Source: Paraburkholderia edwinii (GTDB lineage: Bacteria; Pseudomonadota; Gammaproteobacteria; Burkholderiales; Burkholderiaceae). Taken from it: a stretch of 64,000 bases of DNA. Location: positions 248,001 to 312,000 of the forward strand of contig NZ_CP080095.1 in NCBI RefSeq assembly GCF_019428685.1, written 5' to 3'. Within the stretch, counting starts at the first letter, position 1; each line of letters starts with the position of its first letter. Of this stretch, positions 20,001 through 28,724 are shown piece after piece. Below the pieces are notes generated by a model that was given only the letters and a program-made list of their open reading frames with translations, had not been told where the DNA came from and did no database searches. The position numbers were made by a program, and so were the translations under genes.

Positions 20001-21232
20001 TGCAGAAGCTGGAAGACGCGCAAGCGACGCTCGATACTCGCGCGCAAGCGCGTGCGGATGCGATCGCACAATTGCAGCGATTCGCCTCGAGCAACTTGCT
20101 GCTATCGGCGCTGCCTGAACTCGAAATTCCCGAGCTGGCGAATGAATGGACGATCGACCCAGCGCTCACGCTGGCACGCAGGGTTGAGCAGTCCCTTAGC
20201 GATATCAAGGACGACGACCACACGTGGAACGAAGTTCAGAAGCAGGTCAACGAAGTCTTCATGGACTTGCAGCGGTCGTTGACTGCATTAGGCCATCAGG
20301 TCGTTGCCGAAACAAGCGACTGGGGGCTCGTCGTTCATGTCACTTATCACCGAAGGCAGGAAAGGCCGGGACAGCTGGCCGCCAGCCTGGCAGACGAGAT
20401 TTCCCAGCGCAGCGAGCTGTTATCCGCGCATGAACGATCTGTACTCGAAAATCATCTGCAGGCGGAGATTGCATCCGAGATACAACACATGCTTCGCGCT
20501 GCGGAGCAGCAGGTTGTCGCTGTCAACAAGGAACTTGAAAAGCGTCCAACGTCGACAGGGGTGCGTTATCGATTGCTATGGCAGCCGCTCACTGAGGCCG
20601 AGGGCGCCCCAATTGGCCTCGAGCTTGCCCGCAAACGTCTTCTCAATACCAGCTCGGATCTTTGGACAAGCGAGGATCGACAGGTCGTCGGCAACATGTT
20701 GCAGCTTCAGATCAAGTCTGAACGTGACCGTGCGGACTCGGGCGATATCCTCGGCGGTACCGATACCGGCGTGAGCCTCTTCGATCAACTTTCCCGCGCG
20801 CTCGACTACCGCCGCTGGCATCGCTTCCGTGTCGAACGATATCAGGGTGGTCAGTGGAGGAAGCTGAGTGGCCCGGCTTCGAGCGGGGAACGTGCACTAG
20901 GATTGACGGTACCATTGTTCGCAGCAATTGCCAGTTTTTATAGCCGAAGCGGCAATCCACATGCGCCGCGATTGATGTTGCTCGATGAGGCATTTGCTGG
21001 AATCGATAACCTGGCCCGCGCTCATTGCATGGGACTTATTCGAGAATTCGACCTTGATTTCGTCATTACCAGTGAACGGGAATGGGCATGTTATGCGGAG
21101 CTGCCAGGCGTCGCGATCTGCCAGTTGCAACGCCGCGAAGGCGTCGACGCAGTTCATGTTTCAAGGTGGATCTGGGACGGCAAGTCGCGTCGGTCGGCGC
21201 CGGATCCGGAACGACATCTATCACCGTCTTAA
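17048..21232 (+). CDS. jetC: JetC, SMC-like ATPase of Wadjet type II (TIGR02680)
   Basis: JetC (1394 aa) is the MukB/SMC-like motor that extrudes DNA loops. Walker A (RGNNGTGKSKVLSL) lies at about residue 56. An ABC signature (SGPASSGERALGL) is at about 1277 and Walker B (LMLLDEAFAGID) at about 1308, so the head is split between the two ends as in SMC proteins. Between them run two long coiled-coil arms (about 270-530 and 780-1000) around a globular middle (APFWRVVDFKD, DDAQRAGLEAALEASGLLDAW), the usual TIGR02680 hinge-side insertion. The C-terminus contains ITSEREWACYAELPGVAICQL. All catalytic motifs are intact. jetD starts 15 bp downstream with the same orientation. Confidence 0.92.
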   Translation: MSEHDNFPAPIANGVQTLPEPSLERWQPLRVGVLELFHYDSEEFWFHDGHLLLRGNNGTGKSKVLSLTLPFLFDANLRPNRVEPDGDSGKRMAWNLLVGSYKRRIGYTWIEFGRRDREGQMHYLTLGAGLSAVEGKPSVDAWFFMLAGGLTGGSRIGRDFWLTNQQGTVLTRDRLRETIDGHGKLYDNAALYRHAVDERLFNLGEKRYDALMDTLIQLRQPQLSRKPDEAGLSHALTEALPPMPQALLTDVAEALNQLEEDRQQLDNIKELHGAVQHFNRRYERYARIQSRRQARELRQAQTEFDNASQSRNAAHDHLEAAQAAEINAVEKLEAGQLLKGAARARLETLQSNPTMQDANRLENAEKDLERRNADVTKEEEASSRASQLRDTEARRTNEYVEEVRSKGAFLIRARGSYLTYAETARLAREVMGNILLTTDPAHVASINDREFDQAAVGLRNATSGRRDAIKTLKDRIRDVEKAQVRLREVQRSVEEAKFDVQEATERRADADMEAERTGQTLVDAWVAYSASLQQLEFDSDQHIATLADWVAKPDGENPARKALQGAYQHRQTQLASAEADLARERQMLRARVEELENERAELNAGRDPAPPAPHTRSEQMRTARSGAPFWRVVDFKDKLDDAQRAGLEAALEASGLLDAWVEPDGQVSLADGKPWLDSHWSTRPVTPAENLADWLQSDCGPETPVSAETVERLLRGVACGQDDDAACEAWVSPSGLFRLGPLSGDWSKPQALYIGQSARAKARDLRLEAIRAEIAQLESMLARVMLDLDNLLVQRSRAALELSSAPADTELLAAMQSVAVAMRDFMSARARLDRVEAQCREAEDHYRAASDRLARDAEDSRLPTNEVELAKVEEALVYCMDSQNDMLSLIRECRRLQMDLERQRAHMLELDDRYQESLEKLASVRQEAEELRTRFETLKETIGVVVASLRAKLAEARNAVDESEQAERTLSDQRRVAGEHRAAAVQKLEDAQATLDTRAQARADAIAQLQRFASSNLLLSALPELEIPELANEWTIDPALTLARRVEQSLSDIKDDDHTWNEVQKQVNEVFMDLQRSLTALGHQVVAETSDWGLVVHVTYHRRQERPGQLAASLADEISQRSELLSAHERSVLENHLQAEIASEIQHMLRAAEQQVVAVNKELEKRPTSTGVRYRLLWQPLTEAEGAPIGLELARKRLLNTSSDLWTSEDRQVVGNMLQLQIKSERDRADSGDILGGTDTGVSLFDQLSRALDYRRWHRFRVERYQGGQWRKLSGPASSGERALGLTVPLFAAIASFYSRSGNPHAPRLMLLDEAFAGIDNLARAHCMGLIREFDLDFVITSEREWACYAELPGVAICQLQRREGVDAVHVSRWIWDGKSRRSAPDPERHLSPS

Positions 21233-21247
21233 ATCGCGAGCCCTGTA

Positions 21248-22504
21248 ATGAAAGGTGAATCGAACAGGAAGCTTCACAATCTGCTCGGACGCCCGGAACT
21301 TGCGGCTTTACGTCAACGATTGCGTGAGCGCTTTTCACGCCTTGCTGCGGATGAGTCACCGCCATTTATCCGGCTCGCGCGACTGCTTCCGGCCGAATAC
21401 GAAGCGCTGGCGATGATGACAGGGCGGCCAGCGAGCGGCGCACAGTCGATCGTGCTCGATGTCGCTGCCGTTGACGCCGCATTGAACGCGGCCGGCGTTG
21501 CGAATTCGCTGAAGGAAGCACTTGAGGAACTCGACGGGCCGATTGCCGCCGCTGTGACGAAGTCTGAACGCGAGGCGGAGTGGACTGCCCTCCGCAACCG
21601 TTGCGAAGATCCGCGTATTGCGAGGCTTTTTGATTCGACTGGATCGATTGGTCTGCTCAAGAGGCTCGCCAAAGCCGACCTTCATGCGGCCGGTCGGTTA
21701 TTGCAACACGCGTCGGCCGTGTTGTCCCGGTTGCCTGCCAAAGGTGTTCCGCGATCACAGCTCGCAGCCGATGTTCTCGGCGACGCGCACGCACTTGACA
21801 ATGGCCAACCGATAGCAACGCTTGTGCTCGCGGTTTATCGACGGACGCAATCTATCGAAGAAATCGCCGAATCTGGAATTGATGGCAGCACCGAACGCCT
21901 AAGTGAATCGGTGAGAGAGGTATGGGCGAAGGCTGGGGTCGTCGTCAATGAGCTTGCTAGACCCGCGCTTATTCTCAATGTTCCCGTGCAATCGGAGAAC
22001 TTGTTCTGCGACGAAGGTGAGCCGGTGTATCTCTCATTGCGACGTCTGTTGCGGCGTGCACCCACGTGGGATGTTCGAGGCCGGGACGTTTATGTCTGTG
22101 AGAACCCCAATGTTGTCGCAATTGCAGCCGATCAATTGGGAGGAGCTTGTGCGCCGCTTGTTTGCACGGATGGCATGCCTGCGGCTGCTCAACGGGTCTT
22201 GCTTGATCAGTTAGTGGCATCAGGTGCTCAGCTGCTGTATCACGGGGATTTTGATTGGGCGGGAATCGGCATTGCAAGCCATGTTATTCGGAACTGGGCA
22301 GCCAAGCCTTGGCGGTATGGGAGGGCCGAATATGAGGCGGCCGTATCCAAAGTACCTCATGCTGAAGGGAATTTGACGGGATTGTCTGTTACCGCTTTAT
22401 GGGATCCGCTTTTGACGGAGTCGATGGAGCGTCACAGGATCGGAATTGCGGAGGAAGCGGTTAGCGGTGAGTTGCTCGCGGACTTGGATCGAAGGCTACG
22501 CTAA
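21248..22504 (+). CDS. jetD: JetD, DUF2399 Toprim nuclease of Wadjet type II (TIGR02679)
   Basis: JetD (418 aa) is the topoisomerase VI-like nuclease that cuts plasmid DNA held by the JetABC motor. The N-terminal half is family-specific (FSRLAADESPPFIRLARLL). The C-terminal DUF2399/Toprim domain has ENPNVVAIAADQLG, LVCTDGMPAAAQRVLLDQL and LLYHGDFDWAGIGIASHVI. The last one holds the metal-binding DxD (about residues 333-335). A conserved Glu is expected near VCENPNVV (about 282). It is the last gene of the operon, and the 280 bp after it separates it from the Mrr-like gene. The acidic residues are present, so the enzyme looks active. Confidence 0.9.
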   Translation: MKGESNRKLHNLLGRPELAALRQRLRERFSRLAADESPPFIRLARLLPAEYEALAMMTGRPASGAQSIVLDVAAVDAALNAAGVANSLKEALEELDGPIAAAVTKSEREAEWTALRNRCEDPRIARLFDSTGSIGLLKRLAKADLHAAGRLLQHASAVLSRLPAKGVPRSQLAADVLGDAHALDNGQPIATLVLAVYRRTQSIEEIAESGIDGSTERLSESVREVWAKAGVVVNELARPALILNVPVQSENLFCDEGEPVYLSLRRLLRRAPTWDVRGRDVYVCENPNVVAIAADQLGGACAPLVCTDGMPAAAQRVLLDQLVASGAQLLYHGDFDWAGIGIASHVIRNWAAKPWRYGRAEYEAAVSKVPHAEGNLTGLSVTALWDPLLTESMERHRIGIAEEAVSGELLADLDRRLR

Positions 22505-22786
22505 GCTTGGGCGACCATTTGACTCTCACATCGAAACGATACAGCTGAAATCGAGGCGCTCTCTATCCCATGCTCGCGGTGGTCACCCACCTATTGTTGT
22601 CGGACCCACAGTAATTTGCGAGACGAGTCACTCCTTTGCAAGTCTAGGAAAGGCACGATACTGATCAAAATTGCGAGTTCGAAAAGCAGCGTCAATTACA
22701 ATCTGATTCTTTGACGTAGATCGGCCTGAGTTGTCTTGAGACGCGGGTAGACACGTCGTAACACCTGACCGCTGGAAAGATAAAAT

Positions 22787-23680
22787 ATGGCCGAAATCAC
22801 GCGACGACGCACCGGCGAGCTGCTACGCGCACTATTCAAGCTGCTAACGTTGTCGCCTGAAGGGCTACCTGCTCGGCTAGCGTTGCAACAACTCGAACAG
22901 CAAGTCGTTCTGTCGGAGTATGAGCAGGGCGAATACGACTCGGGCGGACGACGATTCGATAAGATCGTGCGGTTTGCAACGGTCGACTGCGTCAAAGCTG
23001 GCTGGTTAGTTAAGAACAAGGGCACGTGGCTGATTACCGAGGAAGGGAAGACAGCCTACGAAACAATCAAGGACCCGGAAGCCTTCTCTAAACAGGCGGT
23101 CAAGCTATATCAGCAGTGGCGCGCGACCCAACCTGATGCGGAGCCGTCGACCCCGGAAGAATCAGACGACACCTCTAGCGGTAAAGCGGCCAGCATTACC
23201 CTTGAAGAAGCCGAAGAACAGGCGTGGGATGAGATATCACAGTACCTGCACCAGATGAACCCCTACGATTTCCAGTCGTTGGTGGCTGATCTATTGCGCG
23301 CAATGGGATATCACGTGGAATGGGTAGCGCCCCCGGGAAAGGATGGTGGCATGGATATTCTTGCTTGGCCGGATCCGCTGGGCACTAAGCCACCTCGTAT
23401 TAAGGTGCAGGTAAAGCGTCAGGTTCAACCGGTCAATGTGGACGGCGTGCGCTCGTTCCTTGCCGTGCTCGGAGACGACGACGTGGGTCTTTTTGTAGCA
23501 CTTGGGGGATTCACGAAAGACGCGGTCGATGCAGCCCGAAATCAAGAGCGCCGACGCCTCACTCTCATCGATATACGGAGGCTATATGATTTGTGGGTGG
23601 ATCACTACAGAAACCTAAGCGATGAAGCGCGCAGGCGCATGCCGTTGAGGCCGGTTTATTTTCTTTCGCCGGAAGGCTAG
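22787..23680 (+). CDS. Mrr-family restriction endonuclease, winged-helix plus nuclease
   Basis: This 297-aa protein has an N-terminal winged-helix domain (residues about 1-95, RLALQQLEQQVVLSEYEQGEY through AGWLVKNKGTWLITEEGK). An acidic linker and an Mrr_cat-type PD-(D/E)XK nuclease follow, from about 160 to 265. Active-site residues are readable: GKDGGMDILAW with Asp at about 189, and IKVQVKRQ with the QxK at about 207-209. Such proteins often cleave methylated or otherwise foreign DNA. The start ATG is preceded by GGAAAG. It stands alone between jetD (282 bp upstream) and a convergent HNH gene, so it may be an independent defence gene. Substrate specificity cannot be read from the sequence. 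Confidence 0.85.
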   Translation: MAEITRRRTGELLRALFKLLTLSPEGLPARLALQQLEQQVVLSEYEQGEYDSGGRRFDKIVRFATVDCVKAGWLVKNKGTWLITEEGKTAYETIKDPEAFSKQAVKLYQQWRATQPDAEPSTPEESDDTSSGKAASITLEEAEEQAWDEISQYLHQMNPYDFQSLVADLLRAMGYHVEWVAPPGKDGGMDILAWPDPLGTKPPRIKVQVKRQVQPVNVDGVRSFLAVLGDDDVGLFVALGGFTKDAVDAARNQERRRLTLIDIRRLYDLWVDHYRNLSDEARRRMPLRPVYFLSPEG

Positions 23681-23769
23681 TGAACGAAGCCGGTCGCACA
23701 ATCCATCTCTTCGCGGTTGGGACGGTCGCTCGAGGCATGCTGTGCCCGCATGCCTCGGCTTGGCCGGCT

Positions 23770-24831
23770 TCAGGCAAAGGCTACCAAAATCTCCGCGGTA
23801 GCCGGTTCCGTTTGTTTATGCCGCAACCAGAAATGTCCCTTCGCTTCGAAAGCTTGCCTATAAGCCCATTTCGCAATGGTATTCGTAACTGTCAGATTTG
23901 ATACAAAGCCGAGTTCCGCAATTGCCGAACCGATGTCCTCATGCCGCTGATAGTTGCGTTCCAGCCAACGATCAAGGTGCGGCTGCCCGGCAAGCAATTC
24001 ACGTTTATCCGCGTTACATGTTGCGTGTGCGACGACGAAGTTGAGAGCTGTGTCCCGTGGGTAGCGCGACCAAGGAATGAAATGGTCAACCACAGCCTGA
24101 TCGTACAACCTTCCCTGACAGAAAAAGCAACGATCCTCTTGTAGGGGACGCAAGATCAATGCGACATCCGAAAGGTCTGCCCTTGACGTTCCAAACAGAA
24201 ACCGTTCAAGTCTCGCGGACCGCCCGATCAATCTTGTATTGCGTCGATTAGCGCTAACGTGGGCGGTCCATCCGGTTCGTGCCAGTTGTTGAAGGAATCC
24301 TTGAAACTGCCGGAGATTGTACGAGACACCCGGCAATAGCTCGACCACGTTTCCGATAACGGGCAATGCATAAAGGAACGAGATGGTCGTGCCCGCAACG
24401 TTTTGTAGGTATCGGATAGGCATCTCTTTCACCGTAGCCGATATGCTTCGGACGGTTTCGGACCAGTGCGAACTCTCTCTCGCCTGCGTCAAAGTTGTAA
24501 TGCCTTGAGATCGCAGTCGCTGCAAGCTCGTAATGACAGAAGCTTGCTGCTGCCCCAAGTTCTGGAACAGAACGACAGACTCACCCAAATCGATGTCAAC
24601 GTATGGCACACTCTGCGGCCAATAAAACTCGATAAATTTCTCGGCGATTCGTTCTATCGGAATTTGTAGCGATGAACCCGTGTCATCGCCCATTTCGACT
24701 GCAAGCTCCCCGAGGGCGAGTAGCAATGCGTACTTGTAGGTGGAACTGAACTCGCCTTCATCAAATATGAGTTGTAGCTGCCGCAAAAAGGCAAGTTGCT
24801 GATCCGCGGTAGGAGTTAAAAGTTCGGGCAT
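23770..24831 (-). CDS. HNH endonuclease domain protein
   Basis: The 353-aa product carries a C-terminal HNH nuclease. A CFFC knuckle lies at about residues 235-238, then VVDHFIPWSRYPRDTALNFV and HATCNADK, supplying the His-Asn-Cys metal-binding and catalytic set. The N-terminal 200 residues are helical, including YKYALLLALGELAVEMGDD, and form the kind of extension found in many HNH proteins annotated in defence islands. No DNA-modification gene is adjacent. It is convergent with the Mrr-like gene. It could be a restriction nuclease or a mobile-element remnant. HNH is certain; the role is not. Confidence 0.85.
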   Translation of the reverse strand: MPELLTPTADQQLAFLRQLQLIFDEGEFSSTYKYALLLALGELAVEMGDDTGSSLQIPIERIAEKFIEFYWPQSVPYVDIDLGESVVLFQNLGQQQASVITSLQRLRSQGITTLTQARESSHWSETVRSISATVKEMPIRYLQNVAGTTISFLYALPVIGNVVELLPGVSYNLRQFQGFLQQLARTGWTAHVSANRRNTRLIGRSARLERFLFGTSRADLSDVALILRPLQEDRCFFCQGRLYDQAVVDHFIPWSRYPRDTALNFVVAHATCNADKRELLAGQPHLDRWLERNYQRHEDIGSAIAELGFVSNLTVTNTIAKWAYRQAFEAKGHFWLRHKQTEPATAEILVAFA

Positions 24832-24957
24832 CGCGAGAACGAGCGATCAATTTGGCAAATGCCGAATCATACGCTTTGCTCTGATTCTTCATGCCGCTGC
24901 CTTGCGCAGCATTCGGAACGCCTAGAAGCTTGCACAATCATCGAGGCGCCTCGGCTT

Positions 24958-25407
24958 TCAGCCCCCGTGCCGATGCGCCTTCCACGCTTCTACATATCGT
25001 AGCGCCTGCTCGCACTGATCAAGCGTAAAGGCATGAAGACTCGATGGCAACGGATCGAAACCGAGCTCTGCCGCAGCCCATCGGACTGCCTTGGCGCGGG
25101 CCTCGAAGACACTCACGCCGTCGCGGCGCGACTTCGCCTCCGCTAACGGTTCGAGCATATCGTGCAAGCGGCTCTTTGCTTCGCGTAACGGCGCATCGGC
25201 AAGGCGGCCGAGCGGTACGTTGTGCTTGCTGCGTGGCCGCACCCCGATCCATGCCGCGCACGCCGTGCAGATCCACACTGCACCATGGTCATCGCGGTAC
25301 GGATAGTCCGCGTCGCCAAATTGCGCGAGCTGCGCACGCGCGCCGCAGTAGTCGCAATGCGGTTGGGGGAGAGCTTTGACGGGGCGGCCGACTCGCACGA
25401 GGTCCAT
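24958..25407 (-). CDS. Small zinc-finger-containing protein
   Basis: A 149-aa protein with an N-terminal zinc ribbon: HCDYCGARAQL at about residues 18-28, and VWICTACAAWIGV at about 45-57, giving two CxxC pairs. It resembles the zinc-finger-containing (DUF3268-like) family often carried by phages and environmental proteobacteria. A helical C-terminal region (DMLEPLAEAKSRRDGVSVFEARAKA, AFTLDQCEQALRYVEAW) follows. The function is unknown; nucleic-acid binding is plausible. It stands alone, 159 bp from the GST gene, with a different role likely. Confidence 0.65.
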   Translation of the reverse strand: MDLVRVGRPVKALPQPHCDYCGARAQLAQFGDADYPYRDDHGAVWICTACAAWIGVRPRSKHNVPLGRLADAPLREAKSRLHDMLEPLAEAKSRRDGVSVFEARAKAVRWAAAELGFDPLPSSLHAFTLDQCEQALRYVEAWKAHRHGG

Positions 25408-25566
25408 CCTTCCACGGACGAAGAGATGTCACAGGATAGCAAGTTCGGACCGCAAGACAGAGCGTGGACCGCTCAAGGTGAGGGCGAGGCTCTTACACGC
25501 GCGGTTGAGTCGCACGGCGAGCGCAGCGCTGCGCCCGCCATGTCACATGTTGACCGGACGTCAACA

Positions 25567-26265
25567 CTACGAAGCCGTAGCATCAAGTCGCGCGTTTTGC
25601 GGAAACATCTCGCGGCGCGCGGCTTCATCCATTTCGGTCTTGAAAGCGTGGCGCGTTCTCAATGCCGTGGCGCGTTGCGCGGCCGGTCGCGCGTTGATCT
25701 CATCGAACAGACGCTTCAGATGGGGCAGCTTCTCCCACGCTTCGGGGTCTCCCGTCAGGAAAGGCACGACGCCGGCCCATCCCCACACCGCCATATCCAC
25801 GAGCGTGTAGGTGTCACCGAGCATGTAGCGGCGTTGCGAGAGGCGATCGTTAATGATGTTCCAGTGCCGCCATGCCTCAAAGTCATATCGATTGACCGCA
25901 TAGGTCTTCGGCTCCGGGGCGAAATGCCTGAAGTGCACGCATTGTCCCGAGTACGGACCCACGCCGGTTGCGACGAACATCAGCCATGAGTACATGTCGC
26001 CGCGCGCGGCAGGCTCGTTCGCGGGGAGAAACCGTCCCGTCTTTTCCGCGAGATAGAGAAGAATGGCATTGCTGTCAAAAATCACGGCGTCGCCATCGAC
26101 GAGCGCGGGCGTCTTTCCGTTCGGGTTGACGGATCGGAACGCATCGGTGTGCTGTTCGCCCTTGCGGGTGTCGACCGGCACCATTTCGTACGGCAATTCC
26201 GCCTCTTCAAGAAAGAGCGCGACCTTCGCGGGATTCGGCGACGGGTGGTAGAAAAATTTGATCAT
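25567..26265 (-). CDS. Glutathione S-transferase family protein
   Basis: A 232-aa cytosolic GST. The N-terminal thioredoxin-like domain (residues 1-80) has FFYHPSPNPAKVALFLEEAE, NPNGKTPALVDGD with the cis-Pro, and FDSNAILLYLAEKTG with the Glu/Asp-Ser glutathione-binding motif. The all-helical C-terminal domain contains RRYMLGDTYTLVDMAVWGW, the usual N-capping box. The start chosen is ATG 26265, with AAGGAGG eight bases upstream; an in-frame extension of 26 codons has no support. It is divergent from the AraC-type regulator 106 bp away, which may control it. Substrate unknown. The gene looks like a chromosomal metabolic gene, not a defence gene. Confidence 0.9.
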   Translation of the reverse strand: MIKFFYHPSPNPAKVALFLEEAELPYEMVPVDTRKGEQHTDAFRSVNPNGKTPALVDGDAVIFDSNAILLYLAEKTGRFLPANEPAARGDMYSWLMFVATGVGPYSGQCVHFRHFAPEPKTYAVNRYDFEAWRHWNIINDRLSQRRYMLGDTYTLVDMAVWGWAGVVPFLTGDPEAWEKLPHLKRLFDEINARPAAQRATALRTRHAFKTEMDEAARREMFPQNARLDATAS

Positions 26266-26371
26266 GAAGTCCCCTCCTTGCAATGAGCGACATACAAACG
26301 AGGTTGCCAATGTATCGCAGCGGGTAGGACAATAAGTGACCAATAGTCCTGATTTTTAAACCATCCGTCCC

Positions 26372-27223
26372 ATGATCGATCGCCTGTCCAGTTTGCTAAA
26401 CCGCTTCGAATTGCGTGCGCGCGTTTTTCGTGGCGGCGGCCTGAGCGGGACGGAAAGCTTCGAAGGGGGCGGCGAGGAATGCCATCTGCATCTCGTGCGC
26501 GGCGGCTCGATGGTATTGACGAGCACGACGCTAGGCCGGCACGTTATCGTGACACCTGGCGCGGTCTTCTTGCGGCATCCGCGTTCGTACCGGCTCGATT
26601 CCGGCGAGGGCGACACCGCTGAAGTGATTTCCGCCGCTTTCGAGTTGGGACTCGGAGACGAAAACCCGCTGCTGCGCAGTTTGCCCGGGATTCTTTCGAT
26701 TCCATTTACCTGCGTGCCCTCGCTCGAAGCCGTGCAGGAGGCGCTATTCGCCGAATACGACGCGCGCGCGTGCGGCTACGCGGCGGTCGTCGACAGACTG
26801 GCCGAGGTGCTGGTAATTCAACTACTTCGCTTTGCTATCCGGCGCCAGCTCGTCGAGAGCGGCTCGCTCGCCGGCTTGGCTGATACGCGGCTTGCCAAAG
26901 CGCTGACCGCGATGCATGCGGATCCGTCGCAGGAGTGGACGCTGGAACTCATGGCCAGAATGGCGGGGATGTCCCGCTCGCGCTTCGCAGCGGCGTTCAC
27001 GGACACCGTGGGGATGCCGCCTGGTGAATACCTCGCGCAATGGCGTATCGGGTTGGCCAAGAGGTTGTTGCGGCGGGGGTTCGCGCTGAAGCTGGTGGCG
27101 CTCGAGGTAGGTTACGGCAGTGCTAGTGCGCTGACGCGGGCGTTCACGCATGGGGTGGGGCTTACGCCGACGCAATGGTTGGCTGGGCAGCGGGAATTAT
27201 TGGCCGACAGTCAGGTGGGATAA
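26372..27223 (+). CDS. AraC-family transcriptional regulator
   Basis: A 283-aa regulator with an N-terminal cupin-like ligand domain of the AraC_binding_2/cupin_6 type (residues about 5-165). Features include GGEECHLHLVRGG and VTPGAVFLRHPRSYRLD. The C-terminal AraC double helix-turn-helix runs from about 185 to 280: LELMARMAGMSRSRFAAAF for the first helix pair, EVGYGSASALTRAFTHGVG for the second, and PTQWL at the end. It is divergently arranged with the GST gene, which is its most likely target. No Shine-Dalgarno is obvious before the ATG. Confidence 0.9.
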   Translation: MIDRLSSLLNRFELRARVFRGGGLSGTESFEGGGEECHLHLVRGGSMVLTSTTLGRHVIVTPGAVFLRHPRSYRLDSGEGDTAEVISAAFELGLGDENPLLRSLPGILSIPFTCVPSLEAVQEALFAEYDARACGYAAVVDRLAEVLVIQLLRFAIRRQLVESGSLAGLADTRLAKALTAMHADPSQEWTLELMARMAGMSRSRFAAAFTDTVGMPPGEYLAQWRIGLAKRLLRRGFALKLVALEVGYGSASALTRAFTHGVGLTPTQWLAGQRELLADSQVG

Positions 27224-27329
27224 CGTCGGTATGTCGTCTTGCAGGCGGGTTCGAGAATCGGACTTCTGTTCAATACGAGTGAAACCGGTTACCGCGATGG
27301 CTTGATGAGCGCTGTTCGCGCGGTTTTTA

Positions 27330-27884
27330 TCACCCGCATGGGCGCACCGCGTACCACACGAACGCGGGAGCTTCACGTAAGACGGAGTAGACGTCGCGAA
27401 CTTGCCAAAATAGCGGATAGCCGCCGCTGACCTCTGCAACACCAAAACGCTTCATCGCCAACATGGCACGCGGCACGTGGAAATACTGTGTCACCACCAT
27501 AGCGCTCGAATGGCCATGGGCTCGCATCCATTCGCTCGCGTGACGTGCTGTTGCCCACGTGTTGTTTCCGTCTGCATCGACAACGATTTTGTCCGCCGGC
27601 ACGCCGTTGCGCAAAAGCCATGCGTGCATCGATGTGGCTTCGTTTACGCCAGATAAACCGGTGCCGCCGCTCACGAAGATCATTTTGCATTCGCGGTCTT
27701 CGTAGCATTGTTTCGCGCGGCTCAATCTTGCCGCCAGGCTTGGGGCTGGAATGCCGTCTTCGTCAACCGTGTTTCCCAAGACGATCGCGACATCTGAAGC
27801 GCGCGTGCGAGACAGCATGCCTGTAGCGGCGACTGTGATGCTGATCAATAGCCATGCGCATGCTACCCACTTTAAAAGCTTCAA
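27330..27884 (-). CDS. YdcF/SanA-like DUF218 membrane-anchored protein
   Basis: The product (about 184 aa) starts with a transmembrane helix (LLKWVACAWLLISITVAATG) and continues with a DUF218 domain: DVAIVLGNTVDEDG, MIFVSGGTG, GVPADKIVVDADGNNTW and VVTQYFHVPRAM. These are the family's conserved blocks. The E. coli relatives YdcF, SanA and ElyC act at the envelope and influence permeability or peptidoglycan/ECA balance. I chose a TTG start at 27884 because GAGG lies eight bases upstream and it places the hydrophobic segment at the very N-terminus. Upstream in-frame ATG codons at 27944 and 27998 are less likely. It is convergent with the AraC gene. Confidence 0.8.
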   Translation of the reverse strand: MKLLKWVACAWLLISITVAATGMLSRTRASDVAIVLGNTVDEDGIPAPSLAARLSRAKQCYEDRECKMIFVSGGTGLSGVNEATSMHAWLLRNGVPADKIVVDADGNNTWATARHASEWMRAHGHSSAMVVTQYFHVPRAMLAMKRFGVAEVSGGYPLFWQVRDVYSVLREAPAFVWYAVRPCG

Positions 27885-28172
27885 GCGTGAATCCTCTTTG
27901 ATGTCTGTTTGGCAACTGCCTCTGTCGAAGCGGCGGAGAATCATTGAATGCTTTAACGCCGACGTCAAGCTCGCTTTATGCAATCGTCTCAATGGCAAGT
28001 CTATTTCTAGGACGCTTGCAGATCTCGCCTAATGATTCGCCGAAGTGCCTCTTAAAAGTTCTTTTTGATTGTTATGTTTTGTCAAATCTTGAAGCGCTCT
28101 ATGGACATTCTTTAGCAACCCAACAAAACTTCGTTAGCTTGATTGCGCGATAACCGATAAGGAGCGAGCGAA

Positions 28173-28724
28173 GTGCAGCGATATTTTTTGAGGAGGGGCG
28201 ACAAATCCTCGGCGGGTGGTGTCGTTCTTGAAGGAGAGGATCGTTACATGTATTTTGACCGCGCTATGACCTATATCGGCGCGAAGGTTCACTGCCCGAC
28301 CTGCAAAACGGATGGGACAATCGCAGCGAAGGGGCCACGCTGGCGCAGCAGCATCTTCGGAAAAGAACAGGCGCTTGAGGGTGACATCTGCCTGTGCAAG
28401 TGCAACCCGTCGCCCGTCATGATTGCGTCGCAGAGAAAAGGCTGCCAAGAGTTCAGCGCGAGTCAGCTGGCTGCGTTCGAAACGCATCGTGCTGGTGCAG
28501 GCGAGACCCCTGCATCGCGTGACGGCGATGAGCTCGAGCAGTACTTCGAAATCGTGGATGCACAAACTGAGAAGCCAATCGACGGCATGACGTACAAGCT
28601 CTCGAACAATGGGCAGACCGTCATTTACGATGCGCCCCTTGTGGACGGAAAAACACAAGCCGTTCTGGTGAAGCATCATCCGAATCTGCTTTTTGTGGCT
28701 TGGTACCAAGGGAGTGTGCGATGA
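28173..28724 (+). CDS. PAAR-domain protein, type VI secretion spike tip
   Basis: A 183-aa protein whose first ~95 residues form a PAAR domain (GDKSSAGGVVLEGEDRYMY, then VHCPTCKTDGTI and LEGDICLCKCNPSPVM). PAAR proteins sharpen the VgrG spike of the type VI secretion system and carry or recruit effectors. The C-terminal part (FEIVDAQTEKPIDGMTYKLS, VKHHPNLLF) is a small beta-rich adaptor domain. The GTG start is preceded by AAGGAG. Its TGA stop overlaps the next gene's ATG (ATGA), tying it to the downstream candidate effector. Core T6SS genes are not in this window, so the apparatus must be encoded elsewhere. Confidence 0.88.
   Translation: MQRYFLRRGDKSSAGGVVLEGEDRYMYFDRAMTYIGAKVHCPTCKTDGTIAAKGPRWRSSIFGKEQALEGDICLCKCNPSPVMIASQRKGCQEFSASQLAAFETHRAGAGETPASRDGDELEQYFEIVDAQTEKPIDGMTYKLSNNGQTVIYDAPLVDGKTQAVLVKHHPNLLFVAWYQGSVR

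Noticed and set aside
25540..25570. Palindrome GTTGAC-CGGAC-GTCAAC downstream of the GST gene
   Set aside because: Short, no T tract and no neighbouring promoter; no role can be supported.
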